NCBI GenBank assembly: GCA_963971305.1
Contig: OZ020313.1
Span: 56,740,203-56,804,202, forward strand
Length of the DNA: 64,000 nt
DNA from: Arcuatula senhousia
Taxonomy: Eukaryota; Mollusca; Bivalvia; Mytilida; Mytilidae
Reading direction: 5' to 3'
In this document: positions 10,962 to 41,442 of the stretch, one piece after another
Position numbering within the stretch: position 1 is the stretch's first letter
How the letters are laid out: each line of letters begins with the position of its first letter
Program-made: the position numbers and the translations under genes
The notes under the pieces: generated by a model
Database searches by the model: none
What the model saw: the letters and a program-made list of their open reading frames with translations, nothing else
What the model was told of the DNA's origin: nothing

Positions 10962-11870
10962 GCCGAGCGCAGCATGATACGACCGCAACAAATTGAACCC
11001 TGTACATTGGAGGCCCAATATGGATAGTCTATTGCTTTGGTCACATGCAGCCCATGGTGAACTTACAAAGCTTTTTTACACATGCAACCTATGGTGGACT
11101 TAAAAATGCATATTTGACACATATATATTTACAATAACATTTAATAGAAAAAAAAAGTATTTCTATATTCATTGACATTTTTGACACGATTAAGCCCCTT
11201 TTGGCCCTTTTTTTTAAAAGGTTAGGACCACAAACCCCAAATGCAATTAAAAGCTTCCTTCAGTGTATATAATCATCATATCTAAACTTCATAACAATTG
11301 GCTGGCCCACTACAGTTAAATTTCTAGTGTAAAACCATTTGCCTTGACCGACTTTTAAAAATGGCGTTTTTTGCCCCTTTGACCCCTTATATCTCAAAAA
11401 AAGTAAGAGATATTGCAAATCTGATTGAAAAATGCAGGCAGGGATTTTCACAAGGATTCCAATGAAAAAAGATTTTGAAAAAAAACACAAATAAAAAAGT
11501 TGATTTTTTGGGTGTGGCCCGTCTTTGGCCCCCTGTAGCAATGTAACGGTTCAATATACATCAAAACCATTGACACATTTTGATGGCAGAATTTAATAAG
11601 AAATTCAATAAAAAATGAATTTTAAAAATCAAATGAATAATAAACATTCTACAACAGTTTTGTCAATACACCTGTTTTAGCCCCTTTTGGCCCTTTTTTT
11701 CCAAAACGGCAAGGGCCACCACCCCCAAATACAATAGGAACCTTCCTCTAGTGGTTACAAACATCATATCAAAATTTCATAACAATTGGTCAATATTTAC
11801 TCAAGTTATCACACGGAAACCAAATGTCCTCAGACGACGACAACGACAACGACGACATCGCCATAACATA
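10962..11870 (-). repeat. Hairpin-capped repeat family F2, reverse copy
   Basis: The plus strand reads AAGCTACGCCGAGCGCAGCATGATACGACCGCAACA at one end and (CGACGACAA)n at the other. Its reverse complement therefore ends with the family F2 terminus GCTGCGCTCGGCG, also found at 42190-42571. The middle has two diverged tandem cores with AGCCCCTTTTGGCCC and ACCACAAACCCCAAATGCAAT. A 93-codon frame at 11260-11541 (-) lies wholly in the repeat and is not considered a gene. Confidence 0.65.
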
Positions 11871-11999
11871 TTAACAAAACTTATGTAATACATGTTTTTG
11901 TATTTGTAAGAATTTTAAAGTAACATGTTTCAGACAAACAAATAACCTTTAGTTTCTTAATCATCAAGTAAATATAAATATTTGTTTCAGCATGAGAGA

Positions 12000-14343
12000 C
12001 AGTGGCGTAGCTAGGGTATTATTAAAGTGTACTCCCAAGTGGGCAGGGGGTTAAGGGGGCCGCTGAAAGCCCCCTTATGGGTCCAGGGCAAAGCCCTGGT
12101 GGGGGGCCAGGGGGCGAAGCCCCCGTAAGCTAACGAATTTTAGACAATTTAGGTATAGATTTGACCATTCTGAAACTACAGATGACTTCAATTTTTTCGA
12201 TTTTTGTTGTATTTTTTTTTTTACTTAGGTAGGCGTGTTTGTACCCTAAATCACTATTGGTCACTGTTGATTGTTATATTTCATTTGGATTTCGTTTTTC
12301 TATATTTAAGTAGTTTTTATATGAGATATATATGAAAGATCCTGAATAATCAGATTAAATTTTAAATAAAAGAAGTACACACCTACATTATGTCACAAAG
12401 ATTGCGTGAAAGGTTCATGAAATTCCATTGAGAGTTTGAAGAGATGCGAAAACTAGACTGAGATACGAGAAGGGTAATCTAATCTAATCTATGGACGGAT
12501 ATCCCAGACCCTATCTATATACCGTTAAATACATTTCATGCAGGGGTATATAATTAACTGTTTTGATTGACTTTTTAAGGTTGAGGGTGTCGATATTTTT
12601 CCCCTCTTTATAGCATTCAATTGGGAATGCTAAGTATAAAATGCTCAATAATAAACCCTTAATATATCGCTCTTCTGTCTTGGGATCTGTCGTGCTTACA
12701 CGGTCGTACTTCTTCCAACCACGAACTAAGCGACCCTGTTTGATTTTTCAAATAAAACATTAAAATCGTAAAAATTCCTACCTCACGGGAAATTCTTATC
12801 TATGTGCGTCTTCCCACGATCCATCAAGTAGCTGTTCTTTTATATCTTGTTGGCGAAGATGAAAGAAGCAGAGGTACCAATGGGGTATCCGAATGTGAAA
12901 AGTCCGAAAAGGCAGAGACAAAACCAGTAAACACCAACAAGAACGGGACAAAAACAGACAAGATGCAAAACATGGAAACACAAAATAACTGAATATCAAT
13001 CAACAACGCGAACTCCAGTCGAAACAAGGGTGAACTCAGGTGCTCTGGAAGAGTAAGCAGTTCCTGCGTGCTATAGCACACCCGTCGCGTTGCCAATAGT
13101 CCATTCAGCGTGTCAAATCCGGTAAAGGAAGACAAAACAAAACCCTATGACAAACCAACATCTGCACTCATCTGAGAGATCGAAATCCCATACTTGTCTA
13201 TAAGTGCATGATGTCTTCCGTAAAATTTCTTGAGTGAAGACAGCAACCGAGGAGCAACATAACCCTGTGTGAGCAATTTTTGCGTCAGACGTGTCGCTCT
13301 GCTAAGGAAATCGATGTAAGTCCCGTTCGCTCTGGAGTAACGAATCCATTGAGATACGTAAACTCCATAGGTTGGAGCGGACGGAATTTTGCTACACAAG
13401 AAGGAAAAGTTGACGATCGGAAAGTTGAAGTCATCACGTTTTTCATAGAGCCTTGTTGAAAGTCTTCCTTGAGTGTCAGTTTCGAGATGTAGATCTAAAT
13501 ATGAAGCAGACTTCATAGAATCCGTTGTGTCCTTTATCTCAAGCTCCTGGGGATATATGAGATAGAGAAAGTCACCAAATCGAAAATTGTTATAGTGAAA
13601 GGACATCATCAATATAACGGAACATGAGGTTGAAAGAAAGAGCTAGTCTACGGTCTTTTTTGTCTAGAAGAGATTGTAAGAAGCATGCTTCATATGAAAG
13701 AAGAAACAAATCACCAAGCAAAGGTGCACTATTAGTGCCCATTGGAATCCCTATTGTTTGCTGAAAAACACGTCCACCAAACTGAACAAATATGTTGTCA
13801 ATAAGAAAGTTGAAGGGTATGGTATCTGACAAGAGCGTTTAACGTTAGAATGTTTACTACTGGAACATGATGGTTGACTTGAAGTTTCAGAGGTCGTTAA
13901 AGTTTGTTCTGGTGTTTCAATGTTCGGTTGTTGTCCAGTCCACTTGGTTTGATTTTATTGAAAACATCTGTAATTTTCTTTTGCATTTTGGGATGATTAT
14001 CTTATTCTAGGTACGTTGTTTTGAAAAGTACGCCATTAAACAGCATGTAAAAAAGGGACACGAAAATTTCTGTAATATTATTACGTTCAGGATATAGATA
14101 TAGCTGACCAAGATTTAATATACAACGCATGCCTAAAAAAAATCCCACCGCTAAGTATGTATATGCATACATCAAGACTTAAAATGTAAATATATACCTA
14201 CCCAAAGCCCCATATATCAGACTAATTATTAAAACTGGACGTGTTCTTTCTAAAATCATTTTTATTTTTTTTATTTTTATTTTTTTTTTGTGGAAATGAT
14301 GTGGACGTTTTTGAGTACAAGAGTACGCTTAGCTACGCCCCTG
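12000..14343. mobile_element. hAT-like element with subterminal hairpins, containing a retroelement fragment
   Basis: Left end CAGTGGCGTAGCTAGG and right end CTTAGCTACGCCCCTG are inverted repeats of the type seen in hAT transposons. TGAGAGA occurs at both flanks (11993-11999 and 14342-14348), giving a 7-8 bp duplication that overlaps the terminal bases. Just inside the left end are three perfect hairpins (GGGGGCCGCTGAAAGCCCCC; CCAGGGCAAAGCCCTGG; GGGGGCGAAGCCCCC). No transposase is seen; the central kilobase is a Penelope-like fragment on the minus strand. The outer element is non-autonomous. Confidence 0.65.
12830..13850 (-). pseudogene. Penelope-like reverse transcriptase fragment with its 3' UTR (copy 1)
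   Basis: The frame at 13832-13590 encodes the end of an RT palm: GIPMGTNSAPLLGDLFL and the catalytic FRYIDDVLSL. The frame at 13612-13145 continues it (YPQELEIKDT, SASYLDLHLE, RLYEKRDDFNFPIVNF, KKFYGRHH). One base shift right after YIDDVLSL separates the two. The N-terminal half of the RT and any GIY-YIG endonuclease are missing, as in a 5'-truncated retrocopy. 12830-13145 is the 3' untranslated part shared with the copies at 49650-49960 and 59330-59620. Assignment to Penelope-like elements rests on motif style. RT catalytic residues are present but the gene is broken. Confidence 0.75.
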
Positions 14344-15335
14344 AGAGAATTACAAGGAAGTAAAATTGACATTCTATCACTGATCTTAGCAGACTATTAC
14401 ATGTAAGAGTTACAACTATAATATTGTTTAAAATGTACATGTATGTATTTCCTCCATGTGTAATGTGGTAGAGGTTATGTGTTAATTTAATCATGTTTTT
14501 AATTCTTACCACTATCAGCTTCCCCTTCCTAATTGTGCTATTCAAACTCTTCTAATAATTTATACATTGTACATTTACATTTTGTAGAGCCTGAATGTAG
14601 AAAACAGGAAGTGATATTAACATTACAGACAGAGATAACATATCACTCCTACCCATTGTTTTATTTATATCTGATGTATTTTATAAACATTTGGTTTAGA
14701 TAGTTTACAATATGATGAAAACTTGAGGCTCCCAGGAACCTAATCAAACATCTGGTCTCCAATTGAAACTCATGTTACATGTATGTGAAAATAGTTTACA
14801 AGGATTTTATTAATTATACTTATTGAGTTATGGTCATTATGGAAGGACGCTGAATTTTGAATTGGGTGCATAACAATTAAAGGCATTTTTTTAATGCAAA
14901 AAAATATATTCTACTATTAGGGTGGTCAGGGTATAACACTGAGCATCTTTTTCAGACATCTTGCGAATTTCTAGTCTGCACTTCAATTAAAATGACTTTA
15001 GCAACAAACATGACAAAAGAGATGCAAAATTTAATTCTTTACCTTATTTTCTTAATGAAATAAACATGTGATAAATGTAACATAAATAGTTAAAAAGAAG
15101 TAATAAAACTTTTTTCTGAAAAAATCTATTTTCAGGGGAGATAATTAGCAGGAAAATGTGTGACAAACTTTTGTATAGAACATGTAGAATGTGTTGGAAA
15201 AATTAGTTTTTCATAAATGTCTGTGACCCTATGTCTTATCGTGTTTTGTCAAGATAGTAATCTAGCTTGTCATTTGTGAAATCTAGCTTAAAAATCTTAT
15301 GAGTTTCTACATGTAGCTCACAATTATGCAACATG
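14344..15335. other. AT-rich stretch, nothing recognised
   Basis: No gene or clear repeat. From about 15360 to 15600, words such as GGCCCTTTTTGGACCC and ACCCCCAAAATCAATCCCA match the cores of family F2, so a decayed F2 copy probably lies there. Confidence 0.45.
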
Positions 15336-15837
15336 TAACTTTATAATCTACTGAAAAACAAAAATTTATTGATCACCTACTCTGCAAGGTCAAAGGTCAG
15401 TGACCCCAAATTTATTCTGGCATTTTTTTTTCAAAGTTATATGTATGGTTTAATAGTAAGGCATATCATTGTCAAATTGCATAGCAATTGGCTTACCAGA
15501 ACCAAAAAGTAAAAAAATTTGAATTTATGGCCCTTTTTGGACCCTTTATTTCTAAATGAATAAAGGGGGACCCCCAAAATCAATCCCATTCAATTGTTTT
15601 ATGGTATCAGTGAAAGAAATAAGCAGTAGACCAACAGACATTTCTTTTCTATGTAAAATTGATCACGTCTACATAAAATTGAGAACATTTTCTTTAAAAT
15701 ACAATAAGAATTCTATGAAATGTGGCGATAGGTCTACATTGATTCAGAAGTTTATTTCTAAGACTGTGGTATAGAACATCAAAGTAAAATTCTATAGAAT
15801 TTGGTTAACCAGAACAGACGTTATTGGAGATCAAACA

Positions 15838-16846
15838 AACAAGAGGCTCCAAGGAGCCTGAATCACTCACCTGGTCTTGATGTCAACCCTATGAAGACTT
15901 TTGTATAGCTAAATGAGCTGAATGTTTAAGCAAGAAAATGCTTTTCTCTACCTGCAAAAGATTTCATTAAATAGGTTCAAAACACTTTTTTTCACCTTTA
16001 AGGGTCTGTAACCCCTATACCAGATATCTGACAACTTCGACCCTATGAATGTTTTGGTAGAGCTAAATGAGCTGAACATTTAAGCAAGCAACAGCTTTTC
16101 TCTATCTGCAAAAGTTTTCATGCTGTAGGCCAAACATACAATTTTTTGCCTTTAAGGGGCTGTAACTCTTAACATTTTGCATGACACTGTTAACCTGTTT
16201 TGGTCTAATATATTATGTCAGCATTTCTTATATATACTTATATGTTTCATGTTCTATCATCAATTAATTGTAATTGTTATGTTTTGTCATCATGCCCTCT
16301 TGGGCCCTTAATTGGACTTAATAAATTTATCTTATCTTATCTATAAGGGGTCATCTTACAACTTCAACCCTATGGAGACTTTTGTAGAGCTTAATGAGCT
16401 GAACATTTAAGCAAGCAACAGCTTTTCTCTATTTGCAATAGTTTTCATTCTATACAATTTAAGCCAAAAACATGAAATTTTTTAACACTATTTTTCACCT
16501 TTGAGGGGATGTAACCCTTATCAGGGATCATCTGACAACTTCGACCCTAGAATGCTTTGGTAGAGCTAAATGAGCTGAACATTTAAGCAAGCAGCTTTTC
16601 TCTATCTGCAAAAGTTTTCATTCTATAGGCCAAAAAATGCTATTTTTCGCCTTTAACGGGCTGTAATCCCTTATAAGAAGTCATCTGACAACTTTAACTC
16701 TAAGGAGACTTTTGTAGAGCTACATTTTGTTTAGTAGTTTCAGAGGAGAAGATTTTAGAACAATTTATAACAGACGACAGACAATGACAACAGACGCCAA
16801 GTGATGGCAAAAGCTCACATGGACCTTCAATCCAGGTGAGCTAAAA
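15838..16846 (-). repeat. Hairpin-capped repeat family F1, reverse copy
   Basis: The plus strand starts AACAAGAGGCTCCAAGGAGCC (the family 3' end, reversed) and closes with CACATGGACC..CCAGGTGAGCTAAAA (the 5' hairpin, reversed). About five tandem cores with GCTGAACATTTAAGCAAGCA and CATCTGACAACTTCGACCC lie between. A LINE 3' end is inserted at about 16190-16343. Confidence 0.8.
16190..16343 (+). mobile_element. LINE 3' end with (CTTAT)n tail
   Basis: Contains GCCCTCTTGGGCCC hairpin, then TTAATTGGACTTAATAAA and a TCTTATCTTATCT tail. It interrupts the F1 repeat, which resumes at ATAAGGGGTCATC. Short tandem tails rather than poly-A are characteristic of CR1/L2-type and some other non-LTR elements. 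The related ends at 32664, 39385, 50610 and 63130 have different tails. Confidence 0.6.
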
Positions 16847-17074
16847 AGTAGCATTTTTGGCCCTTACGACCCTACATGTAATTTCTTCATTTAAGTAGAC
16901 TTAAATTATTAGGCATTAGTGTTAATTAACTATGGTTTATTGTTTTAATTCAAATTTATCTCATTTCGTAACCAGCTTACTAGTACCTGGTGAAATTACC
17001 AATATCGAAATGTTCTACATGATATATCTTTCTAAAGTCAACAATACAGTACCACATGACTATTAGTAGAAAAT

Positions 17075-17205
17075 AATGAGATGTGGAATAAGTGTACGCG
17101 ACACAGCCCACAATTAAACGGCAATTTTGAAAATCAACAATGGACAACTGCCAGCAGCCAGGCTGAGCCTAGTCCAAATAATTAGGACGTCTTGTAAGGC
17201 TTTTT
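17075..17205 (+). repeat. Short interspersed repeat
   Basis: GAGATGTGGAATAAGTGTACG followed by CGACACAGCCCACA..ACTGCCAGCAGCC matches 36490-36600 and, reversed, 20028-20058. No RNA polymerase III boxes were recognised, so I do not call it a SINE. The rest up to 18060 is unremarkable AT-rich DNA containing no supported gene. Confidence 0.5.
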
Positions 17206-18060
17206 ATGATTTTTGTTGTTACGCCTTCCTGCGACAGGAAGGCGTCCAAGAAAATCCCAATAAAAACGTTAACCTTCCCCGTAATGGCCTAATTATAATA
17301 CTAGCCTAGTGTCAGCCGAGCACTCAGCACGGGCAACGTAAACAATCGTGTCAGAATATTGACCACCAATCGGGATGTATCATGAATGAACAATAATTTC
17401 TCTCATTATGTACCTGTATCAAGTGAAGTAACATGTTTAGATATCTATGCAATACGTCGTTTTCACGATAGCGCGGAATGGCTGGTGAACCCCGAAAAAG
17501 TTCTTTTATTATATTTTTTTTTGGGCATGACGACTTCCGGTGCAAGTAAGAGCAATATATCAAAATAAATACTGCTGTGTTGTTTATTAACGATGGAATC
17601 TTCATTTCTGGAAATGCTTTTACACATGTAAGACTATTTTTTCATTCAATTGAAGTATTTACCGTTTATAAAGATATCACTGTTTTATTATACCCACAAA
17701 CGCTTTTACATAGTCTACAAGGCAGCAAACCAGTTTGACTCAAAAACTGGTAAAGTCACGTGATAATTTCTGTCTAATTGATGGATTTTTCTGGAAAAGC
17801 AATGAACTCGAAAATGACGTATTGTATGGTTGTATTCAGGTACTAGTTCTGCAAGTTGATATTTAGTTTGAGTTTGACTTTTCTATGTTTTCAAATTGTT
17901 TTTTTTTTGTGCAAATGATATTTACCAAATTGTGCCTTCCTAAGTGCGTTACAAATATTTCTGGGTCGTTTAAATGTGAGTCAATAACTGCATGTCAATG
18001 TATTTCTGGTATGTTTTCATTTTGTTGGGTCTTGTCACTTCCTAATCCGTGATTTTTTAA

Positions 18061-18110
18061 CTTTTCTTTTCGTGTTTCCGCTTCCGGCCTTTTCAACACA
18101 AATTATCAAC
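18061..18110 (+). promoter_or_regulatory. RPL27A: RPL27A transcription start region, TOP leader
   Basis: CTTTTCTTTTC at 18061-18071 fits the 5' terminal oligopyrimidine (TOP) signature of ribosomal-protein mRNAs, which couples their translation to growth signalling through mTOR and LARP1. It starts 50 bases before the ATG. A CTTCCGG motif (ETS-type site on the other strand) lies inside the leader at 18081. No TATA box is evident, as usual for this gene class. The exact start base is inferred. Confidence 0.65.
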
Positions 18111-36032
<17,922 letters not shown>

Positions 36033-36489
36033 GACAGAAAATTAAAAAAAAGAAAAGAATTTTGTGGTTCATTAGATTCACTGATTGCCTTTCCTTTCGG
36101 TTGGAAAAGAAGAAAAAAAGCTCTATTTGAATTCAGCAGAGTTCATTTCATAAGCTTACTTTTTACTGTAAAGGCAATAATAAGATAATTCCTAGATTCG
36201 CATCAAAGTTTCTTGAAAATATAGGGTGGGCAGGCAAATTTTATTTTTATTTTATCCATTTTGATAAAAAATAATCTGCCATTTTAAAGTAAATTAACAT
36301 AATTGCCAAAAAAATCTAAGATAAATTTTTCAGAAGGATGAAAAAATCTGGGCAGGAGAGGATGAGAATTTCAGATATTTTTTATATTTGGCCGTATATA
36401 AAACAGAAAATTGAACATAAGTACATATCACATAAAGAAGTTTAAGCAATTAACATAAAACAAGCGCAAGCATACAGAATAGACGATAA

Positions 36490-36600
36490 AGAGATGTGGA
36501 AAAAGTGTATGTGACACAACCAACGTTAAAGAAATGGCAATTTAAAAAATCACAATGGAAAACAGCCAGCAGTCTTCAACATGACCAGAAGTCTTTATGT
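36490..36600 (+). repeat. Short interspersed repeat, second copy
   Basis: GAGATGTGGAAAAAGTGTATG, TGACACAACC and ACAGCCAGCAGTC match 17075-17205. 36033-36489 (after RPL27A) and 36601-36890 are otherwise unremarkable AT-rich DNA. Confidence 0.5.
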
Positions 36601-36894
36601 TACTAAAACAAAGCAAAAACCAAAAAGCAATAATAAAAACTATACTTTGCAAGCTGAATAACAGTATTAGTATTTCCAAAATATTTCATGATTAGCATAA
36701 TGATGAGACAAATTGAGAAATCTTGTTGTTGAACAAGACATCCAAATTTTATGTCCTGCCAATAGTGTTGACTATCATTCAAATCAAGTTTTGTAGACTT
36801 GAAAGGGGATCTTCATGAAAATTGTACACAAATAAATGTCTTACTAACTAAGTTGGGAGGAAAATAGATATTTTTGTCTCAAGCTAAGGAATGA

Positions 36895-38100
36895 CCACTA
36901 CTGATTCAGCATCAAAAGCTCTACAAAAGTCTCCATTTGGTCAAAGTTGTCAGATGACCCCTTATAGGGGTTACGGCCCTTTAAAGGTGAAAAATAGCAT
37001 TTTTTCATGTTTTTGGCCTACAGAATGAAAACTATTGCAGATAGAGATTAGCTGTTGCTTGCTTAAATGTTAAGCTCATTTAGCTCTACGAAAGTCTCCA
37101 TAGGGTCGAAGTTGTCAGATGACCCCTTATAGGGGTTACGGCCCCTTAAAGGTGAAAAATAGCCATTTTTCATGTTTTTGGCCTACAGAATGAAAACTAT
37201 TGCAGATAGAGATTAGCTGTTGCTTGCTTAAATGTTAAGCTCATTTAGCTCTACAAAAGTCTCCATAGGGTCGAAGTTGTCAGATGACCCCTTATAGAGG
37301 TTACAGCCCTTGAAAAATAGCGTTTTTTCATGTTTTTGTCCTACAGACTGGAAACTATTGCACATAGAGATTAGCTGTTGCTTGCTTAAATGTTCAGCTC
37401 ATTTAGCTCTACAAAAGTCTCCATAGGGTCCAAGTTGTCAGATGATCCTTTATAGGGGTTACGGCCCATGAAAAATAGCGTTTTTTCATGTTTTTGTCCT
37501 ACAGACTGGAAACTATTGCACATAGAGATTAGCTGTTGCTTGCTTAAATGTTCAGCTCATTTAGCTCTACAAAATTCTCCATAGGGTCGAAGTTGTCAGA
37601 TGACCCTTATAGGGGTTACAGTCCCTGAAAAATAGCGATTTTTCATGTTTTTGGCCTACAGAATGAAAACTATTGCAGATAGAGATTAGCTGTTGCTTGC
37701 TTAAATGTTCAGCTCATTTAGCTCTACAAAATTCTCCATAGGGTCGAAGTTGTCAGATGACCCCTTATACGGGTTATGGCCCCTGAAAAAGCGATTTTTC
37801 ATGTTTTTGGCCTACAGAATGAAAACTATTCCAGATAGAGATTAGCTGTTTCTTGCTTAAATGTTCAGCGCATTTAGCTCTACAAAAGTCTCCATAGGGT
37901 CGAAGTTGTCAGATGACTCCTTATAAGGGTTGAGGCCCCTTATAGGTGAAAAATTGTGCTTTTGGCCTATAGAATGAAAACTATTGCAGGTAGAGAAAAG
38001 CTGTTGCTTGCTTAAATATTCAGCTCATTTAGCTCTACAAAAGTATAGGGTCAACATCAAGACCAGGTGAGCGATTCAGGCTCCTGGGAGCCTCTTGTTT
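36895..38100 (+). repeat. Hairpin-capped repeat family F1, 5'-truncated
   Basis: About seven tandem cores of 155-165 bp (TCTCCATAGGGTCGAAGTTG, CAGATGACCCCTTATAGGGG, GAAAACTATTGCAGATAGAG). The end is CAGGTGAGCGATTCAGG, CTCCTGGGAGCC and TCTTGTTT. The 5' hairpin is absent. Confidence 0.85.
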
Positions 38101-38253
38101 ATTGTTATTTCAAATAAACAGAAAAAATATTGTGATCATTTCTTTATAAATTAATTGCAATTCATGTTTTCTCAATAAAAAATCATATGATAGAAAAAAA
38201 TAATTTGAAAAACAATTTACAAATTTAATTCCCTTATCTGAGCCCCACCTAAT

Positions 38254-39014
38254 TATGTCTCCCCCCACTTTTGTGGGGAGACATATTGTTTTTGTCGTGT
38301 CCGTCCGTCCGTCCGTCTGTCCGTCACAAAGTTTGTCAGCGCAACTCCTCTGAAACTACTGAACCGAATTCAACGAAACTTGGTATATAGGAAGGACACC
38401 ATATGTAGTTGTGCATGTTACCAGGAAATTTTGATCCTCAAATTTTTGTGGGAGTTATGGCCCTTTGAACTTTGAAAATTGCTGAAAATCCTCAAATATC
38501 ATCTTGTCAGCGCAACTCCTCTGAAACTACTGAACCGAATTCAACGAAACTTGGTATATAGGAAGGACACCATATGTAGTTGTGCATATTACCAGGAAAT
38601 TTTGATCCTCAAATTTTTGTAGGAGTTACTGCCCTTTGAACTTAGAAAATTGCTGAAAATCCTCATTTATCATCTTGTCAGCGCAACTCCTCTGAAACTA
38701 CTGAACCGAATTCAACGAAACTTGGTATATAGGAAGGACACCATATGTAGTTGTGCATATTAACAGGAAATTTTGATCCTCAAATTTTGTAGGAGTTACG
38801 GCCCTTTGAACTTAGAAAATTGCTGAAAATCCTCATTTATCATCTTGTCAGCGCAACTCCTCTGAAACTACTGAACCGAATTCAATGAAACTTGGTATAT
38901 AGGAAGAACATCATATGTAGTTGTGCATGTTACCAGGAAATTATGATTCTCGAATGTTTGTGGGAGTTATGTTCCTTTGAACTTGGAACTTTTTGGGGAA
39001 ACGGGGGGAGACAT
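38254..39014 (+). repeat. Hairpin-capped repeat family F3
   Basis: Left end ATGTCTCCCCCCACTTTTGTG, GGGGAGACAT; right end GGGGGGAGACAT, so hairpin and terminal inverted repeat share a sequence. After (GTCC)n come four tandem cores of about 171 bp with CAGCGCAACTCCTCTGAAAC, CCGAATTCAACGAAACTTGG and GGAAGGACACCATATG. Confidence 0.88.
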
Positions 39015-39229
39015 CGTTTTTGTAGGCAAAAACAAACTTTAATTAAAAATTTCATCCATTGAAAAATAACACAAGTTTTAAAAATGAAAACATATCATCT
39101 GAATGTTTTACTTTATGTTATTATCTTCACCAGATTTTAAGCATTCAGATTGATCTTAAACTATATTAATTCATTATTAAAATTAGTCAAGGCTTCCATG
39201 TTTCTAACTCTTGCTCCAGAAACTTTTTA

Positions 39230-39690
39230 TAACCCCACAAACTGCACAAAGTGTAAGTGGTACATGCATACATTGTATAGGAATTGCCCTGTTTGTCTGT
39301 TGACACACTTTTAACTACTCCTTAACCACTTGATGGATTTTTATGAAGCTTAAAATGAATCAATGCAGATCTGTCACTTGTTAGCAAAATCATACTTGTT
39401 TATTGTAAATGCCCCCTGTGGGACCAAATTGGCTTAATAAAGAATTGAATTGAATTGAAGAAAGAACATAGGTACCATATGGTTTATTACAGTTGAGATC
39501 ATGAGAGATGTTTAATGGGAGACCTATTCTGCACAAATTTTCCTAAATGACTTTATAAAAGATTTCAACCAAACTTATGAAGCAAGAACATCATATGGAG
39601 ATGTGCATAATGAAATTTCTTTGTGCCGATATACATGTATCATTCAAGGGAGATAATTGGACTAAAAGGTTTTTGGCAATAGAGTCTAAT
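39230..39690 (+). repeat. Decayed F4-like repeat with a LINE 3' end inserted
   Basis: CTCCTTAACCACTTGATGGATT and ATTTCTTTGTGCCGATATACATG resemble F4 cores. At 39385-39465 a LINE end is seen: TTGTAAATGCCCCCTGTGGG, ACCAAATTGGCTTAATAAA and a (GAATT)n tail. Confidence 0.5.
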
Positions 39691-39828
39691 ACGAAGCAGG
39701 GTTATCCTATGTGAGCTCACTCACAGTATTCTTTCTTACACTTCCACACCACACAAAAATGTTAAAGGCCCTTATTTTAGATACAATTAGGAATATCATG
39801 GTATTACCATCTCTGTCCTACCTTTTGT

Positions 39829-41442
39829 TAGCTCACCTGGACCGAAGGTCCATGTGAGCTATTGCCATCACTTGGTGTCCGTCGTCGTCTGTCGTTGTCT
39901 GTTAACATTTTACAAAAATCTTCTCCTCTGAAACTACTGAACAGAATTTAATGAAACTTGGTGTGAGTGGTCCTTAGGGTGTCCTGCACCAAACTTGTGT
40001 TTCGATTTTTGATCCGTCAAAAAACATGGCCACTGTTACTAAAAATAGACCAGGGGGGGTCAGACTACTTTTTTTTGGTTGTAAATCAAAAAGTATAAGA
40101 GATAGATGAAATCTGATGCCACCATACTGCTTCAGCATCAAAAGTTCTACAAAAGTGTCCATTTGGTCGAAGTTGTCAGATGATCCCTTATAGGGGTTAC
40201 AGCCCCTTAAAGGTGAAAAATAGCGTTTTTTCATGTTTTTGGCTCATAGAATGAAAACTATTGCAGATATAGAAAAGCTGTTGCTTGCTTAAATGTTCAG
40301 CTCATTTAGCTCTACAAAAGTCTCCATAGGGTCAAAGTTGTCAGATGACCCCTTATAGGGGTTACGGCCCCTTAAAGGCGAAAAATAATGTTTTTGGCCT
40401 ATAGAATGAAAACTATTGCAAATAGAGAAAAGCTGTTGCTTGCTTAAATGTTCAGCTCATTTAGCTCTACAAAAGTGTCCATAGGGTCAAAGTTGTCAGA
40501 TGACCCCTTATAAGGGTTACGGTCCATTAAAGGCGAAAAATAGTGTTTTTGGCCTATAGAATGAAAACTATTGCAGATAGAGAAAAGCTGTTGCTTGCTT
40601 AAATGTTCAGCTTATTTAGCTTTACAAAAGTCTCCATAAGGTCGAAGTTGTCAGATGACCCCTTATAGGGGTTACGGCCCTTTAAAGGCAAAAAATAGTG
40701 TTTTTGGCCTATAGAATGAAAACTATTGCAGATAAAGAAAAGCTGTTGCTTGCTTAAATGTTCAGCTCATTTAGCTCTACAAAAGTCTCCATAGGGTCAT
40801 GTTGTCAAATGACCCCTTATAGGGGTTACAGCCCCTTAAAGGCGAAAAATAGTGTTTTTGGCCTATAGAATGAAAACTATTGCAGATAGAGAAAAGCTGT
40901 TGCTTGCTTAAATGTTCAGCTCATTTAGCTCTACAAAAGTCTCCATAGGGTCAAAGTTGTCAGATAACCCCTTATAGGGGTTACAGCCCCTTAAAGGCGA
41001 AAAATAGTGTTTTTAGCCTATTGAATGAAAACTTGCAGATAGAGAAAAGCTGTTGCTTGCTTAGATGTTCAGATCATTTAGCTTTACAAAAGTCTCCATA
41101 GGGTCAAAGTTGTCAGATAACCCCTTAAAGGGAAAAAAATAGTGTTTTTAGCCTATAAAATGAAAACTATTGCAGATAGAGAAAAACTGTTGCTTGCTTA
41201 AATGTTCAGCTCATTAAGCCCTACAAAAATCTCCATAGGTGTGAAGTCAGATGACCCCTTATAGGGATTACAGCCCCTTCAAGGCAAAAAATAGTGTTTT
41301 TGGCCTACAAAATGAAAACTATTGAAGATAGAGAAAAGCTTTTTCTTGCTTAAACTTTCAGCTCATTTAGCTATACAAAAGTCTTAATAGGGTTCACATC
41401 AAGACCAGGTGAGCGATTCAGGCTCCTGGGAGCCTCTTGTTT
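39829..41442 (+). repeat. Hairpin-capped repeat family F1, complete copy
   Basis: The best preserved full copy, 1614 bp. 5' end TAGCTCACCTGGACCGAAGG, TCCATGTGAGCT; then CCGTCGTCGTCTGTCG and CTCCTCTGAAACTACTG. About eight tandem cores of about 155 bp follow, then GACCAGGTGAGCGATTCAGG, CTCCTGGGAGCC and TCTTGTTT. CCTGGGAGCC closes a small hairpin at the 3' end. Confidence 0.9.

Noticed and set aside
11260..11541. 93-codon frame (-)
   Set aside because: Lies wholly inside a family F2 repeat.
40000..41440. F1 3' end as a Helitron terminus
   Set aside because: It has a terminal hairpin, but the bases that follow are CTTG rather than CTRR, and the start lacks TC; the class is left open.
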